Part shown: positions 8,470 to 17,132 of the stretch, piece after piece
Layout: each line of letters opens with the position of its first letter
Numbering within the stretch: the first letter of the stretch is position 1
DNA from: Candidatus Merdivicinus excrementipullorum
GTDB taxonomy: Bacteria; Bacillota; Clostridia; Oscillospirales; Ruminococcaceae
Direction of reading: 5' to 3'
NCBI GenBank assembly: GCA_018716725.1
Contig: DVJP01000059.1
Location: 1-35,012, forward strand
DNA length: 35,012 nt
Program-made: the position numbers and the translations under genes
The notes under the pieces: generated by a model
Databases searched by the model: none
What the model saw: the letters and a program-made list of their open reading frames with translations, nothing else
Told to the model about the DNA's origin: nothing

Positions 8470-11400
8470 TTATTCAATAGATTTAAGGGATTCTACCATG
8501 TCGATTTTCCTCAGCTGGAAATGCAGAAGCAAATTAATGGCCAAGGTGAACAGCAGCGTCAGCAGCGCGGCAAATACAAAGCAGTCCCACCGGATGTCCG
8601 GCGCGAACATGACAATATCCACCTCAGCGGTCGCCACCACGAATTTTTCCAAAAGCACTCCCAAAACCAGCCCTGCGCCCATGCCGATCAGGGACGAAAT
8701 GCTGATTTCCCGGGTAATATAGGAAGTGACTTCCCGGTCAAAGAACCCCAGAACTTTGATAGTGGCCAGCTCCCGGATCCTTTCGTTCATGTTGATGTTG
8801 GCCAGGTTATAGAGCACCACCATAGCCAGCAGCCCAGCGGATATAATGATTACCCATACAATACTGTTTAGGCTGCCCAGCATATTGGCGAAGGTGCCCG
8901 CAACGGACGACGTATTGGTAACCCCCAGGATACTGTCGCTTAAGTTCAGAATCTGCTCCGTCAACCCGCTTTCATCCACATCGTCGGCGTGTTCCACCAG
9001 CAGCGTCGTGTAGGAAGGCTGTGCGCGGAAGGCATTCTCGTAGAACGCCGGCGTCATGTACACATAATTGAGGGCATAGTTTTCCGCAATCCCTTCCACA
9101 GTAGCTTCAATAGGCCGCCCGTCGGGGTTTACCAAGATAATGGTATCCCCTACCCCGGCATCCAGCAGCTTGCCCAGCTTTTCGTTGAGGATGACCCCGT
9201 TGTCCGAAAGTTCCAGTTTCTCGCCGCTTTCCCGTTCGTGCAGGTCAATAAAGCTCCGCAGGTTTTCCGGCTCTTTGGGTACCATTAGGGATACGCTCTG
9301 GATGCCTTCCGAAGTCTGGGCGTCCATGCTCCGGGAATACAGGGGGAGGACGGCTTCTACACCGTCCATACCCTGGACGCTTTCCCTGATTTCTTCCGCC
9401 TCCTGGCTGGAAACGCCGTCGTCCAGGGTCACCATGGTATCATAAACAAACACGTTGGTATACTGCTTATCGCCAATAGACACAATGGCGTACCGCAGGC
9501 CGAAGCCGGTAAGCATTAAAGCGGTGCAGCCCGCCACGCCGATTATGGTCATCATGGCCCGGCGTTTGTAGCGGAACAGGTTGCGGACCGTCACTTTGTG
9601 GCTGAAGCTGAGCCGCTTCCATATAAATGGAATCCGTTCCAGCAGCACCCGCTTGCCCGCCTTGGGGGTCTTGGGGCGCATGAGCTGGGCGGGCATTTCC
9701 GCCGTCTGCTTATAGCAGGCGAAAAAGGTGGTAAGCCCCATGCTGACGACAGCCACTGCGGCGCAGCCGATGCCCAGGCCCCAATGGACAGGGGTCATGG
9801 GGTCCGGCAGCTGGTACATCATTTTGTAAGCGTTGATAATCACCAGCGGGAACAGCTTAAACCCAATGGCCAGCCCGATGACAGACCCCAGCAGGGAGGC
9901 CGTCATGGCATAGGCCAGGTATTTGGTCATAATAGCGCCCCGGCCATAGCCCAGGGCCTTCATGGTGCCGATCTGGCCCCTCTGCTCTTCCACCATGCGG
10001 GTCATGGAGGTGAGGCAGACCAAAGCCGCCACTAAGATAAAGAACACCGGGAACACCGTGGAAACGGCGTCTACCTTCTGGGCGTCCTCCTCATAGCTGG
10101 AATAATCCGGGTTGTTGTTCCGGTCCCAGACATACCAGGTAGGTTCCTTGAGATCCGCCAAATCCCGTTCCGCCTTGGCGATTTCCGCCCGGGCGTCCTC
10201 CAATTCCTTGGCGGAGCTTTCCGTTTCCTCAGCCAGTTCCGCCTTGCCGTCGGCCAGCTCCTGCTCCCCTTCCGTCAGTTCCGCCAAAGCCTCGTCCAGC
10301 TGCTGCTGGCCCTCCTGTTTCTGGCGGGAAAGCTCCCTCCATCCGTCGGAAAGGGTTTGGTCGGTTTCATCCAGGGTCCGCCGGGTTTCGGCAAGCTGGG
10401 CCTCTGTTTCGTCCAGCCGCTGTTTGGCGTCGGCCAGCTCCTGCTCCCCCTGGGCAATGCCCGCCGTCAGCTGCTCGATGCCGCTGCGGGCTTCGGAAAG
10501 GGCTTCATCCTGGGCGTCCAGGGCGGCGGATACAGCGCCGGTCACTGCGGTAATCTCTCCGGCAATCTGTTCCTTTTCCGACTGGGAAGCGGCCAGGTAC
10601 TGCTGCAAAAGGCCGGTAAGGCTGGTTCCTTCCGGCAGCGTCCCCTCCGGCAGAACGGCCAGAAGGCTGTCCGCCTGGGATACCGTCTGCCGGGTTTCCT
10701 CTGGCAGGGCATCCAGGGAAACGGCGTCCTGGCCGGCATACCCGTCCACCACCGCTTGGACGCCGGAATAAAGAGCTTTTGCGCTGTCCAGCTGCTCAAT
10801 GGCGGGGCCGGCCTGGGTTTGCAGCTCCTCCAGCTGCTTTTTATATTCCTCGATCTGGGCTTGGGCGGCGGGCAGGTTTTCCTCGTACTCCTGCCGGCCC
10901 TGCTCATAGGCGGCCAGGCCCTCTTCATACTGGTTTTCCCCGTCAGCCAGCTGTTTTTCACCCTCTACCAGATCGTTTTCCGCGTCCCGGGTCTGCTGGT
11001 TGAATTCGGCCAGGGCCTGCTCATAGTCCGCCCGGCCTTTCGCAAGCTCCGCCTCGGCGTCGTCGATTTCCTGCTGGGCTTCGGCCAGCTTTTCGTCCCG
11101 TTCCTTTTCGCCGTCGGCAAGCTCCGCCTTGGCGTCGTCGATTTCCCCCTGGGCCTCCTCGTAGATTTCCTGATACCGGGCCTCGCCGCGTTCAGCGGCC
11201 ACCTGCTCAAAATCATCGGTTTTCCGTTCCACAGTATCGGCGTAAGCATCCTCAAAGGCGGAAAGGCCCTGGGTTTCAGTAAGGGTCAGGTATACGTCCG
11301 TGTAGACCTCGTAGGCGAAATCTTCCTCCCGGATCATCAGGAAAGCGTCCACTTCCCCGTCACCCAGGTTGCTGTATCCCCGGTTAAACCCCAGATACAG

Positions 11401-11967
11401 CGGCGACCGGACAATGCCCACAATGGTGAATTCCGTTTTGTGTAAGGAATCCGACAGGTCGTCCTCCTCGCTTCCGGAAACCAGCCGGACAGTGTCTCCC
11501 AGCTTGATTTCCCCCACGGTGTCAAAATTCTGCTCCACCACGCATTCCCCGGACTTTTCCGGCAGCCGGCCCTCCAAAACCAGAGGGCGGTTTAAGTAAT
11601 CCACGTTGTTTTCGTCCGTATTTTCCGGCAAGGAATACACCTTTACAATGGTGTCCGTGCTCTCCTCGGAATGTAAGAAAGCGTCAACGCTGTAGCCGGG
11701 CTGGAATCCTTCAATGCCGTCCACCCCTTTCACCGCCTCCAGGTCCTCCTCGTTAAAGCCGAAGGTGGACATTAAGTGCAGGTCCATCAGGTGGGTATCG
11801 GTAAAATATTGGTCGGCTGTCAGCAGCATATCCGGGCAGCTGGCCTTTAATCCGGCAAAAAATCCGCACCCTAACGCCACAATGATGAAGATGGACATAA
11901 AACGGGTGCGGGTATGCCAAATGCTGCGGAGGGTTTCGGCAACCAGCGCGCTGCGGTGCTTTTTCAT
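8470..11967 (-). CDS. FtsX/MacB-type ABC permease with long extracellular coiled coil
   Basis: 1165-residue membrane protein. Layout: a first membrane segment (about 24-42); an extracytoplasmic MacB-like domain (to about 250); a very long Glu/Ala/Gln-rich coiled coil (about 255-600, with recurring phrases such as ELADGKAEL and DAEAELAKG); a first FtsX block of three membrane segments (about 633-750, with GQIGTMKALGYGRG); another membrane segment near 805-825; a second extracytoplasmic domain; and a final FtsX block of three segments (about 1033-1150, with RIRELATIKVLGFF). Together with the ATPase just upstream it makes a LolCDE/MacB-like exporter or mechanotransmitter. The substrate is unknown. 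Start 11967 has AGGAGG 8-10 bases upstream. It lies 13 bases after the ATPase gene. Confidence 0.93.
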   Translation of the reverse strand: MKKHRSALVAETLRSIWHTRTRFMSIFIIVALGCGFFAGLKASCPDMLLTADQYFTDTHLMDLHLMSTFGFNEEDLEAVKGVDGIEGFQPGYSVDAFLHSEESTDTIVKVYSLPENTDENNVDYLNRPLVLEGRLPEKSGECVVEQNFDTVGEIKLGDTVRLVSGSEEDDLSDSLHKTEFTIVGIVRSPLYLGFNRGYSNLGDGEVDAFLMIREEDFAYEVYTDVYLTLTETQGLSAFEDAYADTVERKTDDFEQVAAERGEARYQEIYEEAQGEIDDAKAELADGEKERDEKLAEAQQEIDDAEAELAKGRADYEQALAEFNQQTRDAENDLVEGEKQLADGENQYEEGLAAYEQGRQEYEENLPAAQAQIEEYKKQLEELQTQAGPAIEQLDSAKALYSGVQAVVDGYAGQDAVSLDALPEETRQTVSQADSLLAVLPEGTLPEGTSLTGLLQQYLAASQSEKEQIAGEITAVTGAVSAALDAQDEALSEARSGIEQLTAGIAQGEQELADAKQRLDETEAQLAETRRTLDETDQTLSDGWRELSRQKQEGQQQLDEALAELTEGEQELADGKAELAEETESSAKELEDARAEIAKAERDLADLKEPTWYVWDRNNNPDYSSYEEDAQKVDAVSTVFPVFFILVAALVCLTSMTRMVEEQRGQIGTMKALGYGRGAIMTKYLAYAMTASLLGSVIGLAIGFKLFPLVIINAYKMMYQLPDPMTPVHWGLGIGCAAVAVVSMGLTTFFACYKQTAEMPAQLMRPKTPKAGKRVLLERIPFIWKRLSFSHKVTVRNLFRYKRRAMMTIIGVAGCTALMLTGFGLRYAIVSIGDKQYTNVFVYDTMVTLDDGVSSQEAEEIRESVQGMDGVEAVLPLYSRSMDAQTSEGIQSVSLMVPKEPENLRSFIDLHERESGEKLELSDNGVILNEKLGKLLDAGVGDTIILVNPDGRPIEATVEGIAENYALNYVYMTPAFYENAFRAQPSYTTLLVEHADDVDESGLTEQILNLSDSILGVTNTSSVAGTFANMLGSLNSIVWVIIISAGLLAMVVLYNLANINMNERIRELATIKVLGFFDREVTSYITREISISSLIGMGAGLVLGVLLEKFVVATAEVDIVMFAPDIRWDCFVFAALLTLLFTLAINLLLHFQLRKIDMVESLKSIE

Positions 11968-11980
11968 AAGCGTCCCCTCC

Positions 11981-12685
11981 TTACCATTCAATATCTTCCA
12001 CCGGCATGGGCCGGTCGTTTAAAAGGATGTTGCTGACCTTGCTGTTCTTCATGCGGATAACCCGGTCGGCCATAGGGGTAATGGCGGAGTTGTGGGTGAT
12101 GAGGACAACGGTCATATTGTTCCGGCGGCAGGTATCCTGCAAAAGCTTTAAAATGGTCTTGCCGGTGTTGTCGTCCAACGCGCCGGTTGGCTCGTCGCAC
12201 AAAAGGAGCTTGGGACGCTTGGCCAGGGCGCGGGCAATGGACACCCGCTGCTGTTCGCCGCCGGAAAGCTGGCCGGGGAAATTCCCCATCCGGTCCCCCA
12301 GCCCCACATCCATCAGCACCTGGGCGGCGTCCAGGGGGTTTTTGCTCACCTGGGTGGCCAGCTCCACGTTTTCCCGGGCCGTCAGGTTGGGGACCAGGTT
12401 ATAAAACTGGAAAACAAAGCCGATGTCATACCGCCGGTATGCCGTCAGCTGTTTGGGTGTGTATTTGGCGATATCCTGGCCGTCCACCAGGATTTTCCCC
12501 TCGTCGCAGGTGTCCATGCCTCCCAGCATATTAAGCACCGTAGTTTTCCCTGCGCCGCTGGAACCCACCACCACGGCGAATTCTCCCTGTTCGATTTCAA
12601 AGGAAACGCCGTCCGACGCGGTGATGGTAACTTCCCCCATGCGGTAGCGTTTATATACATTCTCAAAGGTGACAAAGCTGCTCAT
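11981..12685 (-). CDS. ABC transporter ATPase (LolD/MacB type)
   Basis: 234 residues with all ABC motifs: Walker A GSSGAGKTT (41-49), Q-loop in GFVFQFYNLVPNLTARENVE, signature LSGGEQQRVSIARAL (from 140), Walker B LLLCDEPTGALD (159-170) and the H-loop in VVLITHN. The FYNLVPNLTARENVELA stretch is typical of ATPases that partner FtsX-type permeases, and the permease follows 13 bases downstream. GGAGGT lies 5 bases upstream of ATG 12685. The 247-base upstream gap holds AT-rich -10-like hexamers (for example TACAAT around 12728) but no good -35. Confidence 0.96.
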   Translation of the reverse strand: MSSFVTFENVYKRYRMGEVTITASDGVSFEIEQGEFAVVVGSSGAGKTTVLNMLGGMDTCDEGKILVDGQDIAKYTPKQLTAYRRYDIGFVFQFYNLVPNLTARENVELATQVSKNPLDAAQVLMDVGLGDRMGNFPGQLSGGEQQRVSIARALAKRPKLLLCDEPTGALDDNTGKTILKLLQDTCRRNNMTVVLITHNSAITPMADRVIRMKNSKVSNILLNDRPMPVEDIEW

Positions 12686-12932
12686 AAGCGACCTCCAAAC
12701 CCCCGCGGCAGGGGTCTTCTATTTTATTGTACAACACCGGAAACCAATGAAGAAAAAGTTTGGCCCTTCTTGGCCTATGCCGGAAACAAAACCGGCGGCC
12801 CTTTCCTTTTTATCAGATTTTTCTGTAAAAGGCGGGATAATACCAGTTCTTTCTTTTATTATATCGGTTTTCCTTCGGGATTCGCTGAATAATTCTCGGG
12901 AAATGTGTAAATTTTTTTGGTAATTTACGAAA

Positions 12933-13670
12933 CTACGGAAACAGGCGCCCCGCTTGCCTGTATGCGCTGGGGGACAAGCCGTAGTGGTTCCTGAAGGCCC
13001 GGCTGAAGGCTTTCAGGTCCGGGTAGCCGCTTTGCTCCGCCACCTGCCCCACGGGGACCTCCTTGTTCCAAAGGAGCCGGGCGGCATGCTTCATCCGGCA
13101 ACTGATCAGGTATTGATGAGGCGATACGCCCACCTCCGCACGGAACCGGCGGATAAAATAGGACTCCGAATACCCGGCCAGCGCCCCCAGCTCCCGGAGA
13201 CGCCAATTTTTGCGAACATCCCCGGACATGGCCAAAAGGGCGGCGGAAATCCCGCTGTCCAGACGGAGAAACAGCCCCTGCTGGCGGCAGTATACCTCAA
13301 AAGCGGCGGCTAAAGGCTCCAAAACCTCCTCGTTCCCTTCCCCGGCCGCCGTCCGCAGGGCGTCAAAAATTTTTCGGGGCAAAGAATTTTCCGCCGGAGG
13401 GATAACCGTCATCTGCCGCAGCACTGCCGGGGCCACGTCCAGGTGCAGATGGGTGCAGCAGAGGGGGCGTTTAGGATCATGGCGGATGGAAAAAGGGGCG
13501 GCGGAGGGGAACAGGCAGATGCTCCCCGGCTTTAAAGGGCGGGCGCCGCCGCCGTCCTCATAAACGGCGTCTCCGCTGTAAACATCATAAACCCGCACAT
13601 AACCGCAGGCCGTCTTTTCCTCCACCTTCCATTCCGGCGGAACTGTCTGGAATCCGTATCCGATCAGCAA
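12933..13670 (-). CDS. AraC family transcriptional regulator
   Basis: 245 residues. The N-terminal ~100 residues form a cupin-like sensing domain (LKPGSICLFPSAAPFSIRHD, then HLHLDV). The C-terminal ~100 residues are two helix-turn-helix units (LRELGALAGYSESYFIRRFR; VGQVAEQSGYPDLKAFSRAF, ending HYGLSPSAYR), the AraC/XylS signature. The start appears to be TTG at 13670: there is no ATG or GTG in frame that keeps the sensing domain, and GGAGGGG lies 6-7 bases upstream. It is divergent from the URO-D-like gene at 13823, which it probably controls through the repeats at 13752-13787. Ligand unknown. Confidence 0.9.
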   Translation of the reverse strand: MLIGYGFQTVPPEWKVEEKTACGYVRVYDVYSGDAVYEDGGGARPLKPGSICLFPSAAPFSIRHDPKRPLCCTHLHLDVAPAVLRQMTVIPPAENSLPRKIFDALRTAAGEGNEEVLEPLAAAFEVYCRQQGLFLRLDSGISAALLAMSGDVRKNWRLRELGALAGYSESYFIRRFRAEVGVSPHQYLISCRMKHAARLLWNKEVPVGQVAEQSGYPDLKAFSRAFRNHYGLSPSAYRQAGRLFP

Positions 13671-13696
13671 AAATTACCCCTCCTCTCCTTATATTC

Positions 13697-13725
13697 AGTA
13701 TACGCCTTTTTTCCGGCAATGTCAA
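13697..13725 (-). promoter_or_regulatory. Consensus sigma-A promoter of the araC-type gene
   Basis: Minus strand TTGACA (13725-13720), 17-base spacer, TATACT (13702-13697), about 27 bases upstream of the TTG start. Confidence 0.88.
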
Positions 13726-13751
13726 TTTTTGCGAAGAATCCGGCAGAAAAA

Positions 13752-13787
13752 ACAGTGTACAGCCTCCCCTACTCCGGTGTATACTGT
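13752..13787. promoter_or_regulatory. Inverted repeat and likely activator-dependent promoter of the URO-D-like gene
   Basis: ACAGTGTACA (13752-13761) and TGTATACTGT (13778-13787) are inverted copies with one mismatch, 16 bases apart. The right arm contains TATACT (13780-13785), usable as a -10 for the + strand gene at 13823. The hexamer 17 bases upstream of it (GTACAG) is a poor -35. A good -10 with a poor -35, next to a divergent AraC gene, fits activation by that regulator. Confidence 0.5.
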
Positions 13788-13822
13788 CCACAGAAACTTC
13801 TTTGCAGAAAGGTGGATCTTAT

Positions 13823-15064
13823 ATGAATTTGACAGCCAATGAGCGCCAGCTTTTGAGGGATCTGGCCTCCCGTTATATGGAAATCGCTTCCCTCCCTGTC
13901 CAGGCCCAAAAGCGGGACCTTTGGAAGGCCTTAAACCGCAGCAAAATGGAGCGCCCCATGGTGGCTATTGACCAGCTTCCCTGGAACGAATTAAACGGCG
14001 ACGGGTTCCTAACCTGCAAGGTTGCCGACCCTTTCTGGCAAGGAATTGAAAATCAGCTGCGCTCGGCTATTTACCGCTGGGAGCACTTCCCGGTGGACAT
14101 GGTGGTGGAACCCTTCATCACCATCCCCAAGGCCATTACCTGTACCGGCTACGGCATCGGCGTCCGGGAGGAAACCCAGGCTACGGACGTCACAAGCGAT
14201 GTTGTTTCCCATCACTATATCAACCAGCTGCAAACGGAGGAAGACCTGGAGAAAATCAAGGACATGCACTTCACCCACGACGAGGAAAAAAGCAAGCTTT
14301 GGATGGAGGAAGCGGCCCAGGTTTTTGAGGGCATTGCGCCCATCCTGCAAAGCGGCGGCACCCAGTTCCACTTAGGGGTTTGGGATACCATCAGTACTCT
14401 CATGGGGGTGGAAAACGCCTATATCGACCTGATGGACCGGCCGGAGTTTATCCATGCCATTATGGAAAAATTCACCCATTCCGTTCTAAACGGCATTGAG
14501 GAAGCCAACAAGCTGGGCATTGTCAACGACAACACCAATATCTGCCACTGTTCCTACATTTACACCGACGAGCTGCTCCCGGACTTTGGCCAGAGCAAAG
14601 GGCCTCATTCGGAAAACTGCTGGGCTTTCGGCCTGGCGCAGCTGTTCTCCTCGGTTTCCCCTGCTATTACGGAGGAATTTGAACTGCCTTACGTCACCCG
14701 CATGGCGGAAAAGTTCGGCATGATCTACTACGGCTGCTGCGACCGGCTGGACGACCGGCTGGACATTGTAAAGCGAATTCCTCACGTGAAAAAGATTTCG
14801 TGCAGCCCTTGGAGCCACCGGGAGGCTTTCGCCGAAAAGATCGGCCCCTCCATTATCATGTCCAATAAGCCTACCCCGGCTTTAGTGGCTACGGATTCCC
14901 TGGACGAGGAAGAAATCCGCAAGGATATCCGCCGCACTGTTGACGCGGCCAAAAGGAACCATGTCAACCTGGAATTGATCCTCAAGGACATTTCCACCGT
15001 CCGTTACCAGCCTCAGCGCCTGACCCGCTGGGCGGAAATCGCCATGGAAGAAGTACAGCGGTAA
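13823..15064 (+). CDS. Uroporphyrinogen decarboxylase (URO-D) family methyltransferase-like protein
   Basis: 413 residues of the URO-D barrel superfamily, in the branch that includes corrinoid-dependent methyltransferases rather than true HemE. Supporting blocks are LGVWDTISTLMGVENAYIDL, the Cys/His cluster NICHCSYIYTDE (possible Zn ligands), YYGCCDRLDDRLDIVKRIPH and ISCSPWSHRE. HemE-type N-terminal residues are not evident, and there is no heme gene nearby. No corrinoid protein or partner methyltransferase is adjacent, so any methyl-transfer role is inferred from family alone. ATG 13823 has AAAGGTGG 7 bases upstream; an ATG 21 bases earlier lacks a binding site. Probably AraC-controlled from the divergent promoter region. 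Confidence 0.85.
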   Translation: MNLTANERQLLRDLASRYMEIASLPVQAQKRDLWKALNRSKMERPMVAIDQLPWNELNGDGFLTCKVADPFWQGIENQLRSAIYRWEHFPVDMVVEPFITIPKAITCTGYGIGVREETQATDVTSDVVSHHYINQLQTEEDLEKIKDMHFTHDEEKSKLWMEEAAQVFEGIAPILQSGGTQFHLGVWDTISTLMGVENAYIDLMDRPEFIHAIMEKFTHSVLNGIEEANKLGIVNDNTNICHCSYIYTDELLPDFGQSKGPHSENCWAFGLAQLFSSVSPAITEEFELPYVTRMAEKFGMIYYGCCDRLDDRLDIVKRIPHVKKISCSPWSHREAFAEKIGPSIIMSNKPTPALVATDSLDEEEIRKDIRRTVDAAKRNHVNLELILKDISTVRYQPQRLTRWAEIAMEEVQR

Positions 15065-15083
15065 AACCGCAGGGCACTGCGCC

Positions 15084-15121
15084 GAAGCGGGACTTCCCCA
15101 TTAGGGCCGAAGCCCCGCTTC
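15084..15121 (+). terminator. Hairpin after the URO-D-like gene
   Basis: GAAGCGGG (15084-15091) and CCCGCTTC (15114-15121) form a perfect 8-bp stem, about 20 bases after the stop. No T-run follows directly (TTTT only at about 15129), so termination is plausible but not clear. Confidence 0.35.
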
Positions 15122-15205
15122 CCAGCGTTTTCCGCATATTCCAGTTCTTCTCAGCCAGGATGCGGAAATATCTGTAAGTTTTTTCAAAAAAATGCAAAAA
15201 TGGTG

Positions 15206-15234
15206 TTGACAAACAGTATTTTCGGTGATATAAT
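15206..15234 (+). promoter_or_regulatory. Perfect sigma-A promoter of the tRNA-Ser pair
   Basis: TTGACA (15206-15211), 17-base spacer, TATAAT (15229-15234), about 30 bases before the first tRNA. Both hexamers match consensus exactly. Confidence 0.93.
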
Positions 15235-15263
15235 AATTAATGTTCCGTGTGACACGGTTGCAC

Positions 15264-15352
15264 GGAGAGATGTCCGAGCGGTTTAAGGAGCTGGTCTTGA
15301 AAACCAGTGATCCCTCACGGGACCGTGGGTTCGAATCCCACTCTCTCCGCCA
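15264..15352 (+). tRNA. tRNA-Ser (UGA anticodon)
   Basis: 89 bases including an encoded CCA (15350-15352). Acceptor GGAGAGA pairs with TCTCTCC. The anticodon loop is CTTGAAA within CTGGT/ACCAG, giving UGA. There is a long variable arm (class II, as expected for Ser) and a T-arm GTGGGTTCGAATCCCAC. It decodes UCA and probably other UCN codons. Confidence 0.98.
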
Positions 15353-15391
15353 CTCTTTCTTAATTGAATCACCTTGACAGGACGTTTCCAT

Positions 15392-15485
15392 GGAGTTGTA
15401 CTCAAGTTGGTGACGAGGCGCCCCTGCTAAGGGCGTAGGTCGGCTAATCCCCGGCGCGAGGGTTCGAGTCCCTCCAACTCCGCCA
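15392..15485 (+). tRNA. tRNA-Ser (GCU anticodon)
   Basis: 94 bases including an encoded CCA (15483-15485). Acceptor GGAGTTG pairs with CAACTCC. The anticodon loop CTGCTAA within CGCCC/GGGCG gives GCU, for AGC/AGU codons. Long class II variable arm and T-arm AGGGTTCGAGTCCCT. Forty bases after the first tRNA and probably in the same transcript. Confidence 0.98.
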
Positions 15486-15486
15486 G

Positions 15487-15523
15487 AAAACGCACTCACG
15501 TTTCGTGGGTGCGTTTTGTTTTT
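15487..15523 (+). terminator. Intrinsic terminator of the tRNA transcript
   Basis: AAAACGCACTCACG (15487-15500) pairs with CGTGGGTGCGTTTT (15504-15517) around a 3-base loop, with one T-G wobble. It runs into a T-rich tail to 15523. It starts two bases after the second tRNA. Confidence 0.93.
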
Positions 15524-15564
15524 CCCGCGTTGAAACAGGTATCAATTTTGCAGCAGAAATCCCT

Positions 15565-15598
15565 AATGGTGTGACAAAATAGATGTCACACCATTTTT
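15565..15598 (+). terminator. Orphan terminator-like hairpin
   Basis: AATGGTGTGACA (15565-15576), 7-base loop, TGTCACACCATT (15584-15595), then three more T: a perfect 12-bp stem with a short T-run. It lies 42 bases after the tRNA terminator, with no gene between. It may be a backup terminator or the end of an unannotated small transcript. Confidence 0.6.
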
Positions 15599-15756
15599 CC
15601 TTGTCCGGCATTCTCTGTTTTTCTTATCCAGGCGCCTCCCCCGCCCTCATGGGAGCCTGCCTAGCCGCTTCCCACACAGGGAGCGTAGATTAGTTCGCGT
15701 GCTTTTTATTCTGCGCCGATCTGATTTTACTGCATTCGGTTTTGTCTAAGTGCATT

Positions 15757-15798
15757 AAAAAAGCGTGAAAGAAGTCTTTGATTTCTTTCACGCTTTTT
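15757..15798 (-). terminator. Intrinsic terminator of the clpP-clpX region
   Basis: Stem GCGTGAAAGAA (15763-15773) with TTCTTTCACGC (15783-15793), 9-base loop. On the minus strand it is followed by six T (15762-15757). It is 30 bases after the clpX stop. T on the other side (15794-15798) makes it bidirectional. Confidence 0.9.
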
Positions 15799-15823
15799 GT
15801 TATAATTCGTATGGCAGCTGCCT

Positions 15824-17098
15824 TTATTGGGTCAATTTTTTACGCCGCACAACCTTGGCGGAGTCTTTGCCCTCCACCACCTCAGGGGTGATGACCACCT
15901 TGGTGATGCTCTCGTCGGAAGGAACCATGTACATTAAATTGAGCAGGGTTTCCTCCATAATGTTCCGCAGGCCCCGGGCGCCGGTTTTGCGTTCCATGGC
16001 CTTCCGGGCCACAGCGTGCATGGTGTCGTCGTCCATAACAAGTTCCACATTGTCCAGGCCGAACAAAGCGCTGTACTGCTTAAACAGGGAGTTTTTCGGC
16101 TCCTTGAGAATCCGCACCAGCTGATCTTCATCCAGGTCGTCCAAGGTGGTGACAATGGGCAGACGTCCCACCAGTTCGGGAATCAGACCAAACCGCACTA
16201 AATCCTGGGGGATGATATTGCGGAGCATCTCCCCTTTGGTTTTGTCGTCATGCTTTTTCACCTGGCCGTTGAATCCCATGGTGGAGGACTCCATACGGCG
16301 GCCGATGACCTTTTCAATCCCCTCGAAAGCGCCGCCGCAGATAAAGAGGATGTTTTTGGTATCCAGCTGGATAAACTCCTGGTGGGGGTGCTTCCGGCCG
16401 CCCTGAGGAGGGACGTTGGAAACGGTGCCTTCCAGGATTTTCAGCAGAGCCTGCTGGACGCCCTCGCCGCTGACGTCCCGGGTGATGGAGGGGTTTTCGG
16501 ATTTGCGGGAGATCTTGTCGATCTCGTCAATGTAAATGATGCCCCGCTCCGCCGCTTCCACATCGTAATCGGCGGCCTGCACCAGGCGGACCAGGACGTT
16601 TTCCACATCGTCGCCCACATAGCCGGCCTCAGTCAGGGTGGTGGCGTCGGCAATGGCAAAGGGGACGTTCAAGGTTTTGGCCAGGGTTCGGGCCAGTTCT
16701 GTTTTACCCACGCCGGTAGGCCCCAGCATCAGAATATTGCTTTTTTGCAGCTCCACGCCGTCCTCGGCAGGCTCCATAAATACCCGCTTATAATGGTTGT
16801 AAACCGCCACGGACAGGGCAATTTTCGCCTTATCCTGGCCGATTACATACTGATCCAGCACAGCTTTCAGCTCCACCGGCTTCAAGAGGTTGATTTCCTG
16901 TTCCTCATCCGCTTCCTCAGCCAAGCGCTTTTTATGCTGAAGGTCCAGTTCCGGGAAAACGCCCTCCTCCGCCAGCATGTCGTAGCACAAGGCCACACAG
17001 TCCTGGCAGATGTTAGCGTTAGCGGAATGAAGCATCCGTCCCGCCGCATACTCCGGCTTGCCGCAGAAGCTGCAGCGGGCCACATTGTTATCTGGCAT
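15824..17098 (-). CDS. clpX: ClpX, ATPase subunit of the ClpXP protease
   Basis: 424 residues. The N-terminal zinc finger (C9, C12, C31, C34: CSFC...CQDC) is the ClpX-specific substrate and adaptor-binding domain. It is followed by an AAA+ module with Walker A GPTGVGKT (126-133), Walker [11 protein letters not shown] and the pore-loop region [12 protein letters not shown]. The unfoldase feeds substrates to ClpP, encoded 34 bases upstream. AAAGGAGG lies about 11 bases before ATG 17098. A strong terminator follows, so the lon and engB genes often found next in other Firmicutes are not in this transcript. Confidence 0.98.
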   Translation of the reverse strand: MPDNNVARCSFCGKPEYAAGRMLHSANANICQDCVALCYDMLAEEGVFPELDLQHKKRLAEEADEEQEINLLKPVELKAVLDQYVIGQDKAKIALSVAVYNHYKRVFMEPAEDGVELQKSNILMLGPTGVGKTELARTLAKTLNVPFAIADATTLTEAGYVGDDVENVLVRLVQAADYDVEAAERGIIYIDEIDKISRKSENPSITRDVSGEGVQQALLKILEGTVSNVPPQGGRKHPHQEFIQLDTKNILFICGGAFEGIEKVIGRRMESSTMGFNGQVKKHDDKTKGEMLRNIIPQDLVRFGLIPELVGRLPIVTTLDDLDEDQLVRILKEPKNSLFKQYSALFGLDNVELVMDDDTMHAVARKAMERKTGARGLRNIMEETLLNLMYMVPSDESITKVVITPEVVEGKDSAKVVRRKKLTQ

Positions 17099-17132
17099 AT
17101 GAAAAGTAGCCTCCTTTATATTCGGCTAAAAT

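Larger units (their letters stand above)
15524..15823. other. 300-base gap between tRNAs and clpX; two hairpins, otherwise unrecognised
   Basis: Apart from the hairpins at 15565-15598 and 15757-15798, I see no coding frame with a ribosome binding site, no promoter close to consensus and no known RNA family. The middle (about 15630-15690) is C-rich, with short CTCCC/GGGAG-type complementarities that could fold but are not distinctive. Confidence 0.5.

Noticed and set aside
10357-11445. Long open frame of 362 codons on the + strand, leucine/glycine/phenylalanine-rich
   Set aside because: It is the antisense shadow of the Glu/Gln/Ala-rich coiled coil of the FtsX permease; it has no ribosome binding site and no family motif.
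12686-12932. Promoter or small RNA between the ABC ATPase and araC genes
   Set aside because: AT-rich -10-like hexamers (near 12728 and 12858) have no usable -35, and the small inverted repeats are too weak to call.
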